A DNA stretch of 64,000 nucleotides from Eublepharis macularius (Eukaryota; Chordata; Lepidosauria; Squamata; Eublepharidae), in the NCBI RefSeq assembly GCF_028583425.1, contig NC_072796.1, positions 123,787,464 through 123,851,463 of the forward strand, in the 5' to 3' direction. Below, one piece after another: positions 55,451 to 64,000 of the stretch. Position numbers and translations under genes: made by a program. Under the pieces are notes generated by a model. The model did not search any database and had not been told where the DNA came from. It saw nothing but the letters and a program-made list of their open reading frames with translations. Position 1 is the first letter of the stretch, and each line of letters starts with the position of its first letter.

Positions 55451-55741
55451 AGTGTTGAGACATGGAGGTATTTGGTAATGATGTCCCATATTTTAAAAAG
55501 AATTGCCTAGTTAGTTGCCGACCTACCACAGCATGGTCTTCATTGTGGCCAGAATAAAATCCCAAGAGGCAGGCATCTCATCAGAGATCTTTTTAAAGAA
55601 CGAATAACAGCCATTACATTCACAGTTGTATGATTTGCATACAGGCTCTTCCTCAGATTTTACGGGACAATCCTAAAACTGTTCCAATCCTTCTAAGTCC
55701 ACCAAAGTCAATGGACTTAGAAGGGGTTAATTGTAATAATA

Positions 55742-55990
55742 TAATAACATTAGATTTATATACCGGCCTTCAGGATGACTTAATACCCACTCAGAGAGGT
55801 TTACAAAGTATGCCATTATTATCCCCACAACAAAACACCCTGTGAGGTGGTTGGGGCTGAGAGAGCTCTGAGAGAGCTGTGACTGACCCAAGGTCACCCA
55901 GCTGGCTTCAAGTGGAGGAGTGGGGAATCAAGCCCAGCTCTCCAGATTAGAGTCCTGCCACTCTTAACCACTACACCAAACTGGCTCTTT
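55742..55990 (-). mobile_element. tRNA-derived SINE (antisense)
   Basis: The reverse complement starts GCCAGTTTGGTGTAGTGGTT (box A), then GGCAGGACTCTAATCTGGAG, GGGTGACCTTGGGTCAGTCA and ends with TATATAAATCTAAT. Confidence 0.88.
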
Positions 55991-56539
55991 GCTTTGTACT
56001 GCAAAGGTGATGACTTGGCTTTCATCTAGTGTGAGGTGGGCTGTGTGGTCTAATGATGTATGATTTGGGGGAGGGGGGATTTTGTGCAGCCGTAGCAGCA
56101 ACAATAAATGTGACCGGCTGATATTTTGGGATCAAAGTAAAATTCAAACGGTTCCTTGTTTCCTTATGGGCTTATCGCATATTTTGGTGCAGCCAGGCTT
56201 TAAAACTTGGTTTATTTCATTTCTTTTAAACCACAAAATAGCTCTTATCTCACTTGGCCATGACTGCTGAACTGTACTGTTAAATTAATGTGGGTTGAAG
56301 TGGTAGAAGGGGAGCCGGCAGACACATTCAGGACAAATCCACCCGTGCCATTTCAAAGGACTTTTCACCGTCACCTCTGATGTTGATGTGCACGTACAAA
56401 ATCAGGAAGATAGTTCCCAGTGTGTTTGTGTTCATGTGTTCTGAAGTGCTTCACGGCAATGCACCAATTTATAGCTGGATTTCCATAATTTGGTGATTTT
56501 CCTATGATTTCAATGTCTGTCTGTGTGCTGGTATACTGA

Positions 56540-56665
56540 CTAATTTATTTTATCGTATTTGTATCCTGCCATCCCCGTGAACAGCCTCACAGTGGCTCAA
56601 AACAATAAAATATTACAAGTTTAAAACACTAAAAATACAGAATTTAAAAACCATAGTAATCCATA
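56540..56665 (-). mobile_element. Retroposon tail fragment
   Basis: TTATCGTATTTGTATCCTGC and TCACAGTGGCTCAAAACAAT are typical of a reversed squamate retroposon tail, also seen near 60270. Family unsure. Confidence 0.45.
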
Positions 56666-56810
56666 AATTAGTGCAATTTTTTCGGCTTCCGCAACAACCC
56701 TCAGAATATTAATCAGTCGAGACTCTTGCAGGCAGATAAGCCTGCTAACTGTGTGTCTAGGGTTTAAACTGTACATTTAACTAGTGTATTATTTTTAACT
56801 TGTAGGACCA

Positions 56811-56910
56811 GGGCTTTTTTTCAGCTGGAATGCGGTGGAACGGAGTTCCGGAACCTCTTGAAAATGGTCACATGGCTGGTGGCCCCACCCCCTGATCTCC
56901 AGATAAAATA
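56811..56910. mobile_element. Truncated hAT MITE (CAGGGCTTTTTTTC family)
   Basis: Begins CAGGGCTTTTTTTCAGCTGG and runs through AAAATGGTCACATGGCTGGT to CCTGATCTCCAG, then stops. It matches the left half of 39719-40025 with several changes. Confidence 0.8.
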
Positions 56911-56999
56911 ACGGGTTGATGGTTGATTCCAGGTATTCCTTACAGATGATTAAAACCGATGCTTCTTTTCGAAGCATCTAGGAGCTCTCTCAGCCCCAC

Positions 57000-57110
57000 C
57001 CACCTCACAGGGTGCTTGTTGTGAGGATAATAATAACATATTTTGTAAACCGCTCTGAGTGGGCATTAAGTTGTCCTGAAGGGCAGTATATAAATCAAAC
57101 GTTGTTGTTG
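57000..57110 (+). mobile_element. tRNA-derived SINE 3' part
   Basis: CCACCTCACAGGGTGCTTGT, GAGGATAATAATAACATATT, GTAAACCGCTCTGAGTGGGC and GGGCAGTATATAAATCAAA. It follows the truncated hAT piece closely. Confidence 0.8.
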
Positions 57111-60100
57111 TTATATATTTGGTGGAACATTTAAACACTCACCCAGGATTGGATTATTGAGGCAGGTTTCCATCTGCTATATTCTGTTTCTTGGATAAGC
57201 CAATAAATGATTGGAAGAAAAGGTAAGTTGTGAGGTTTCACTTGGAGGCATGTCTGTGAGGAGAAATTGTCCAGGAATGGAAGTGTGTGTGTGTGTGATT
57301 GGTTTAAATAATATCCCTGGCCTTCCTTGGGATTAAAAAAAAAGGACTATGATCATTTTGGCGTTTTCTCCACTCTTCCAGGAGGCAGAAGTAAGGAATA
57401 AGCTGCAGACGCGCTATACAAATTGTGGAATGGCAGAAGTGCAAGGCCTCTTGACGAGGAAAGGTAACACCGATCTCTGAGGGAACAGGGAGAGCAGAGC
57501 CATGCTCCCGGAAGCACAGAATGAGGCTACTCCCACCTCACCCCCAAATCCATCATTTGTCGCATTCGCGGACGTGCTAGGAGCCAACAGATCTTTGCTG
57601 TGATCTGTCTGAGAGACCACCCGAGATTTCAGAGTTTAGAACTGATCAGGCAAAGAGCCTCAAAGTCCTGATACTCAGTAACATAGAGCAAACTTTTGAA
57701 ACCTGTCCGTCCAGCGTAAGGAAAGGAGTGAACCCCCTATTTGACGTCCATCCCACCCTCTTTATAGCAGTAGTTCAACGGCTTGTGAATCCCCACTTCT
57801 TTAATAGGAACACTGACTTCACTACCTTTTCTCAGGTGCCGTTATAAGTCTCCTGTTCCATCTAGATGATGCTGGGGAATCGTCAGTTCTTCATACCAGA
57901 GAAGATCAGACGTAACATCAGAGTCTGCTGTCCTTTGGAAATCCTCCAGTCATTCCTTTCAGTCCACCTCTGCACATTGGTGAAGATCAATGAACTATCA
58001 TAACGTGATAGGATGGCATAGAAGTCCAACCAGCAGGGAGGGGTGGTGACCAAGCCTGCACCATCTGTTCTTAAAGGCACACGGGAAAGAGCCAGGAGGG
58101 CCTGAAGGTGGCAGCGAAAGCAGGGTAGTCAAGAGGAGAATGTGCTGCTATCTAGGATGCCCCTGATTCGAATTTTGTTTCTCTTACCCCACTCACTTGC
58201 TGGTCTTAAGCAAGCCACACATTCTTTGACCACCACATATAACACAGGAGTCATAATGCTGGTTGACCTTACAGTCTGTTGAAAGGACTGAAACAAGCTC
58301 ATGTGTGCCGAAAGCCCAAAATAAATGCTAATTGTTGTTATTATCGGGCAGCAGCTAATGCAGACTGAATGAAAGGTTTTTAGATGATGAACAAAAGGGA
58401 AGGGAAAAAAGAGCAATACAAGATCAGGAGGCCTCCCTCTCACTTCCTCCCTCTCAGAAGGTAGCCATTTCTTTCTCGCTAGGTGAAGCTGCCGTATTTC
58501 CATGAGGCAAAACAGTACTCCAGGTGCGGAGCTGCGCATGCTGGTCCCATCCTGACTACCATCTTGCTGAGGCCAAAGAGGAAGCAGCCAGGCAGCATCA
58601 TGCCTAGCTGACAACCCTTCAGACTGTCATAGACGGAGCCATCGGGGAAGGGAGGAAGCAGCTAGGTATGATTCAATTGTTTCTTGGGGGTTGAGGGTGG
58701 GACGGAGGATCGAATCCTCTCAGGGTTGCTGTCAACTGTCAGTATGGTGAGGTAGTCCTGGAAGCTCACGATCCCATTTCTAGGTTGATGGAGCATTTGA
58801 AGGAAGTTTTTACCCAAATAGGAATTCTCCTTAATTGGTTGAGGGAATTAGCATTAAGGAGGCAAGTGAGAGGGGGTAGCTAGGAATCTCCACCAATGTT
58901 TATGGGGATTATTCCCTTTGAGAACTCTCAAATAAATCAGGCAGATGTTCAACCAGAAAGGTATTTTTTTATTAAAGACAAATAAAAGGCAAACGTATAG
59001 AAAATCACACACAGCACACATACAGGGCTGACTAGGAAAATCAAGGAGGAAAGTGGAAGAAAGCAGTTTCAGGGAAGGCAACAATTACCAGTCTCAAAGA
59101 TAGGAGGGGTCTGCGGAGGGAGCAGTGAAAACGACCAGCATTTTATAGCGAGGAGAGGCCCAAATGAATTTGGGGCTGTATGGACAGATCCAGAATACAC
59201 ACACAGAGCACGTAGCTAGGGAGCCTAATTATAGGGTAAAATGCTCCCTGGGGCAAGCTGACGTCTTGCTCCCCAAAACAGTAACTTAATGGTTTGTCTG
59301 GAGGTATAACAATAAGTTTGGAGATGCTTGAAGTGACTGGGATGAACTATAGGTAAAAATATTGCTTGGTGACTTAAGCTACCAGGTTTGCTGAATAGCT
59401 TTGATTAGGATAGGCGGGTGAGGAGGGGGGAGTATAGCAGGGTGTTGATGGGATTAGACAAAGAATTTCCTCGGAAACCTCATTATCTCTGCATCTCTCC
59501 AGGGCTTGGAAGGGCTGTCAGTCAGACAACCGCCTCTGACTCATGTTCTGGTAATTTTCTGGCTCCTGCCCAGTTGGCATTCAGTCTGCCTTGGGCCAGG
59601 CAGTGCTTTGGACTTACGGCATGTGAGGAAGGGGTTGATGATATTCCATCCATAAACTGCCCTCACAACATGAAGAGGGGTCTGACTGCTAACGGAGTGG
59701 AGCAGCTACTGAGTCAAGCTCCTTTTTCGGACTTTCTGGCTCCTTGGAGCTTAAGGACATCATGCACCAATCGCTCCAGCAGCGTGCCCAGATCACCCTA
59801 GAGGATCCTGTGGTATCAGAGGCAATTCTGGCATGGCCTCCCATTTCCGGGTGGGAGGAGCATAGGAGAGGGTATACTAGAGATGCTTGCATGTCCTTCT
59901 AGAGTCTCTGGCTTCTTAGAGCAGCAGCAGGTTATGCTCTGCTTCCTCTCTCATTATCCCCAGGTCATTCCAGTGGCCTCTATGACATCACAGACCCTTT
60001 GGAACGGTCTCCTTTTTCCTGTCGCTGGCAGGGTAGACGTAGATGAGCATAAGGCCCTTGTGCTCAAATCCAGATTGGAAGCCCCCATGGCTGCCATTTA

Positions 60101-60230
60101 GAGAAGTTTAAAGAGATGGGGAGGGGGGATCTGATCAGATCACATTTCTCCTATTTCTCCTCCAGTTTAGTTCTGCAGTTCCCTTTTTGCCCTTCCCTTT
60201 GCCTTAGGGCCAAACTTGGGGAGGAGGTTA
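57111..60230. other. Intergenic stretch with no recognised feature
   Basis: About 3.1 kb with few recognisable repeats. The longer open frames (for example 58614-58129 minus and 59418-59801 plus) show no family resemblance, codon structure or splice context, so I treat them as chance. Confidence 0.5.
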
Positions 60231-60763
60231 ACTCGCATCATACCCATTTCCTGCCCCTTAGGAAGTGCTTTTATTTATTTATGTGCATTATTAAAATATT
60301 TATATCCTACCTTTCCAAGCGGCTCAAGCCAACTTGCATGTCCCAGTTAAAACATGGCACTTTAAAACAAATGGAATAAAACCCCAGAGAATCTCCCCTC
60401 TAGGGTTTTCTCCAGTAGTGAGAACATAAATTTCCCATTGGAGAACCATATCCAGACCAAGGCTGGCTGTACAGGTCCAATCTGTATTGGAGAAAAGGAG
60501 ACAAGGGGAAAAGTTTAAGCCTTCCGTGGGCCAAAGTCAAGGATCAGCATGGTTAGGCCCCGGCTGAGGTCTGTGGCTCACCTCTGACCTGATGTCTCCA
60601 GTTGGCCTGTTGCTTCCCAAAAGCAGAAGAGCCTGGCGGCAATGAGGTGCCCAGAGACCTCTTCCAGGCATCCTTCCCAACCGGCCCAGAGGCAATTGCA
60701 AGCTTGAAAGGGATTCTGGGGCAATATTTCTTGCCACCTAAATGGGAGGGAAGGCAGCATGGT

Positions 60764-60935
60764 ATAGCCTGATCTCATCAGATCTCAGAAAGGAAGCAGG
60801 GGTGGCCCTGTTCAGTATTTGTATGGGAAACCTGCAGGAAGGACTGGGACTACCCTGCAGCAGAAGGAAATGGCAAATCTCTGCTGTTCACTTGCCTTGA
60901 AAGCCACTTGCTGAGACGTCAAGACCTCAAGACCT
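60764..60935 (+). mobile_element. 5S rRNA-derived SINE (diverged)
   Basis: AGCCTGATCTCATCAGATCT, CAGAAAGGAAGCAGGGGTGG, TTTGTATGGGAAACCTGCAG and GAAATGGCAAATCTCTGC. Confidence 0.75.
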
Positions 60936-61659
60936 TCACTCCCATTCCTGAATGCTGAGGCACAGCCGCTTCAGGACCCCTAGGAGTTCCCCAAAGGCTC
61001 TAGTCTATGTTATGTGAGGCTTTCCAGCCTTGGTTCGCTCTGTGTGTGTGTATAACTTTGGCAAGTAACTCTGGAGTCAGGTAGGTAAATATATTATTGT
61101 AGTTTATTAAAGAACATGGGAGTGTATGCAAAGCAGGAATCGCTCTTGAAAGACGTTTAGGCAAGGCACCAAAACAAATAAGGCTTTGCTGTTCTAAATA
61201 CAATCTAACTAAAATACTACAGGTTGGCTATCTAACAATTCTCTGACTTGGTTCCAGGGCTGGCTGTTCTTACCAAGCTATTAGCGAAGAGTCCATCCAT
61301 GCCAGCCATCTCTAGGCATGCTGACAGAGTGGCAAGGAACTGCGAAGCTCCTCTTCTCCCATAGTGGTAGACAATAATGTCTAGAAGGTAACGGTACTGA
61401 ACTTTGCCTTGAGACAATGAGACTTCTTGAGGACTGAGGTAGTCAGCCCCCCAAACCAAAGAACCAATCAGAGCTCAGCAACTTAACTTGGCATTACAGC
61501 ATGAGAAACTACGGGACTGAACGTACAGATTACAGGCACCAAGTTCCTCAATTCCCCAGCTTGAATCAATTGATTCTGAACTGTGATTTAAAAGAAAAAA
61601 CATTAAAAATTGCTGGTTACATGGATCCACCTGGAATAGTTTATGGCTGCTCTGGTTTT

Positions 61660-61885
61660 CCACCAGAACAAAATTTGAGTCCAGTAACACCTTAAAGACC
61701 AACAAAATTTTCCAGAGTATAAGCTTTCACAAATCGAAGCTCACTTTGTCAGATCCTGTGGCTTCCTTATCTGACAAGTGAGCTTTGACTCACGGCAGCT
61801 TATGCCCTGGAAAATTTTGTTGTTCTTTAAGGTGTTGCCGGACTCAAATTTTGTTCTACCACTGTGGACTAACATGGCTTCCCAC
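61660..61885. mobile_element. Head-to-head pair of probable Penelope-like tails
   Basis: An antisense arm (GTCCAGTAACACCTTAAAGA to CTCACTTTGTCAGATCCTG) faces a sense arm (TCTGACAAGTGAGCTTTGAC to GACTAACATGGCTTCCCACC). Confidence 0.7.
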
Positions 61886-62460
61886 CTGATAGTGTTTTAA
61901 AGTGTTATTGTATGTTGTCGGCTTGCTTTTTGTTGTTGTTGTTGTAAATCACTTTTCGCTTTTAGGAAAAGTGGCCCTGAAATACCATATACAAAGTATT
62001 TTTCAATGCCTCCCTCATTTTTAAGTCTCAATCAGTAGTTATGCTGTCTGATTAGAATGCACAATAGTCTGCATTATTTCAAACACAAGCAATACCAGAG
62101 GAATACAGTTGCTGTTGCTCTCCCACAAAAAGCATTTCATCTCAGTCAAGAGATCTGTGCTCATGAAAGTGTAGTCTTTTTTCCTTTACAATATACTATT
62201 GATTAGCAATAAGGGAAGGAGGAAAGAGGCCATAACAAATATGAGAACCCCTCTGACCCCTTCCCTTGGCACTAGCAAACCCCATACTTATCTGGAGTTC
62301 TAGGTCCAATGATTTGGCTTTCAGGAAGGCTTGAGCCCCCATACCAACTTATAAGAAATGAACAATTGCTTTTATCTGACAATGACCCTCTTTGGCTGAT
62401 TTTTTTCCGTGTTGTAGAAAAAGAAGAGCAAGAAGGAACCAGTTTAGAGGAGGGAAAGGC

Positions 62461-62481
62461 TGTGTGTGTGTGTGTGTGTGT
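62461..62481. repeat. (TG)n microsatellite
   Basis: About ten TG units upstream of the DEPTOR leader. Confidence 0.9.
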
Positions 62482-62600
62482 AACAGCTGGAGCTTCCCCT
62501 ACGAAAGAGGAGACTGTGGCAGGCAGCTGTCTCCAGAACTGCAGAAGCGCCTCCCTCTTCGCTTCTCTCTAGCTCAGCTGCTTGTTTGCTCTCCTGATCT

Positions 62601-62607
62601 TATAAAA
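62601..62607 (+). promoter_or_regulatory. DEPTOR: TATA-like box, candidate DEPTOR promoter
   Basis: TATAAAA sits in a non-CpG-rich region about 280 bp before a strong splice donor at 62885. Initiation around 62630 would give a short non-coding first exon. Confidence 0.4.
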
Positions 62608-62629
62608 ACCTTGTTTCCAGGGGGAGCTC

Positions 62630-62884
62630 GGAGCCCTGTCCCTTGCCAGCCTTGAACCAAACTGGATTCAGCTGTGGGGAACTAACACTCAAGGCAGGCT
62701 TAGCCAAAACAGTCCCCTTGCAGCCCTGCCAGACGGAGGAGGACGCTGCTGCTTTGGCTGGCTCTGTTTTGCTGGAACCACGTGCCTCGCTCAGGCTGCC
62801 TGTCACACAACAACAAGGAAGCCAGCGGTGGAATCTTTTATCTCCAAGAGGGGCTGACGGAGGAATTGACTTTGCACAATCCAG
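62630..62884 (+). other. DEPTOR: Candidate DEPTOR 5' untranslated exon
   Basis: Ends with the strong donor CCAG/GTGAGC at 62884/62885. The next good acceptor, CCCTTGCCAG at 63550, lies 10 nt before the DEPTOR ATG. The 5' limit is a guess from the TATA-like box. Confidence 0.45.
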
Positions 62885-62988
62885 GTGAGCGAAAGCCTGT
62901 GAGGGCAGAGGAAGAGGGGATATTTTAGGGAGTGCTGTTAGTGTCTTTTTGCAAAAGCAACCGATTTGAAGGAATGACACCCAGAGAT

Positions 62989-62991
<3 letters not shown>

Positions 62992-63019
<28 letters not shown>
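62992..63019. repeat. (TG)n microsatellite
   Basis: About 14 TG units in the putative DEPTOR leader intron. Confidence 0.95.
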
Positions 63020-63560
63020 CTGGACTGGACAAGAACTGAATTCCGTTTGACCTGTCCAAATGCTCAGGCTGTCCAAATGCTCAGGCTGTGGGCATTTTAT
63101 GGGCTGCAAGAGATTCTTCAGCGCAGGGTGGCAGGAAAGGAATGCATGCAGGGAAAAAGGAAAATAGACAATCCAGCATGACTGGAAAGGGAACCGAGTG
63201 GGGGAAACTTGTTCAGCTGAAGAAGAAAGACATTGACGGGCTGGCTGCAAACGGCCCCTACTTGTAGGATGTGAGCAAGAGCATAAGATGGCAACGATCG
63301 ATCATACTTTAAATTAAAGCAGGGCGTAATCAACCTCCGAAGAGGACAAGAATCTACAGTAGGTGCCAGTGGAGAGGCGCATGCAAAGAATGCAGGGGGC
63401 AGATGGGATAAGGGCACAGAGGGTATTTGCATGGCGGGGTGGGGGGATTATTGCGGATTTGGAACCTGAAGGTTTGAAGTGTTGGGGAGGAGAGAATGGG
63501 CCCTCCCCCTTTAATGTTTGGGCTGTGCTGTGCTGTGTGTCCCTTGCCAGGTTGGTCGTG

Positions 63561-63649
63561 ATGGAAGAAGGCAGCCTAGGCACTTTGCAGCAGAGAGCTG
63601 CCGAACTGGAGCACATGGCTGAAGTCCTGTTGACAGGGGAGCAGCTGCG
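63561..63649 (+). CDS. DEPTOR: DEPTOR first coding exon (partial gene)
   Basis: DEPTOR is a cytoplasmic inhibitor that binds mTOR in mTORC1 and mTORC2; it carries two DEP domains and a PDZ domain. Only the N-terminal leader is here: MEEGSLGTLQQRAAELEHMA then EVLLTGEQLR plus two bases, matching the human start (MEEGG, then ERMAEVLVTGEQLRLRLHEE). It is about eleven residues shorter than human in the Gly/Ser-rich linker. The donor is CG/GTAGGT at 63650. Position and plus orientation, next to DSCC1, agree with conserved synteny. All DEP and PDZ exons lie beyond the right edge. Confidence 0.92.
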
Positions 63650-63749
63650 GTAGGTGATCTTTGCCTTTTTCTGTTGTACAGATTCACTCAAGCAAGCTGG
63701 ATTTTTTTTAAACACAATTTTTTGTACTTATGCAATCAGCACAAAGCCC

Positions 63750-63766
63750 ATCTCTCTCTCTCTCTC

Positions 63767-63808
<42 letters not shown>

Positions 63809-63842
63809 TCTTTCTCTCTTTCTCTCATTCTCTCTCTCCCTC
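63750..63842. repeat. (TC)n-rich pyrimidine tract
   Basis: A long TCTC run, interrupted by CCC and TTT, about 100 bp inside DEPTOR intron 1. Confidence 0.95.
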
Positions 63843-64000
63843 CCCCTCCCCCAGCTGGCATAAATCAGCTGCTCCACCTCTCAGTGTATGAGTTTGAGGT
63901 TAGGGTTACTCCTCCCATGGTGTCACCCGTTTCAACAGTCAGGGGCTTCTCTGAGCTGCATTGTAATTATGGGTGGCCCGCTTCCAAGAAGGAAAGGTCT

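Noticed and set aside
58129-58614. 161-codon open frame on the minus strand
   Set aside because: No recognisable domain, low-complexity hydrophobic patches, no splice or promoter context, and no similarity I can name.
59418-59801. 127-codon open frame on the plus strand
   Set aside because: No family resemblance and an intergenic position; judged a chance frame in moderately GC-rich sequence.
62600-63250. 216-codon open frame on the minus strand, the longest in the window
   Set aside because: Runs opposite to DEPTOR through its putative leader and a TG microsatellite (read as repeated Thr-His). No homology.
1-64000. Endogenous retrovirus, LTR element or Polinton copies
   Set aside because: No paired LTRs, primer-binding sites, or gag, pol, env or capsid-like translations were recognised.

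Overview
This is a vertebrate nuclear genome window (roughly 40% GC, introns rich in interspersed repeats). The host is most likely a squamate reptile. Its CR1 and L2 LINEs, 5S-rRNA-derived SINEs, tRNA-derived SINEs and abundant hAT-like MITEs are typical of squamates, and its TAF2 and DSCC1 proteins read as sauropsid. I cannot name the species.

Three protein-coding genes lie here in the order known from human 8q24: TAF2 (minus), DSCC1 (minus), DEPTOR (plus). TAF2 contributes fifteen coding exons between 30760 and 4122 (about 610 codons, the aminopeptidase-like N-terminal half). Its remaining exons must lie left of base 1, so bases 1-4121 are intron. DSCC1 is complete: nine coding exons from 46941 down to 34544, 388 residues, every junction in phase. 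DEPTOR begins at the right edge with only its first coding exon (63561-63649) and a probable split 5' leader. CpG-rich promoters sit at about 31.5-32.25 kb (TAF2) and 46.7-47.15 kb (DSCC1). DEPTOR instead has a TATA-like box near 62.6 kb.

The genes encode separate nuclear or signalling functions: a TFIID subunit, a subunit of the CTF18 clamp loader, and an inhibitor of mTOR. Their adjacency is conserved synteny, not an operon-like arrangement.

The rest is introns and about 15 kb of intergenic DNA (47.15-62.6 kb) full of mobile-element fossils: CR1 and L2 LINE pieces, three 5S-derived SINEs, about ten tRNA-derived SINEs, several MITEs with clear target-site duplications, and many short fragments of one retroelement tail that I tentatively assign to Penelope-like elements.

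Most notable are an AT-AC intron at TAF2 intron 1, a U12-type donor at TAF2 intron 12, a decayed second copy of the start of TAF2 exon 11 placed upstream of exon 10, a very CpG-rich 211-bp palindromic MITE, and a 307-bp hAT MITE with a perfect 64-bp inverted repeat. No tRNA or rRNA gene, CRISPR array, endogenous retrovirus or new multigene system was found. Exon borders were set by eye from conserved protein sequence, reading phase and splice dinucleotides.
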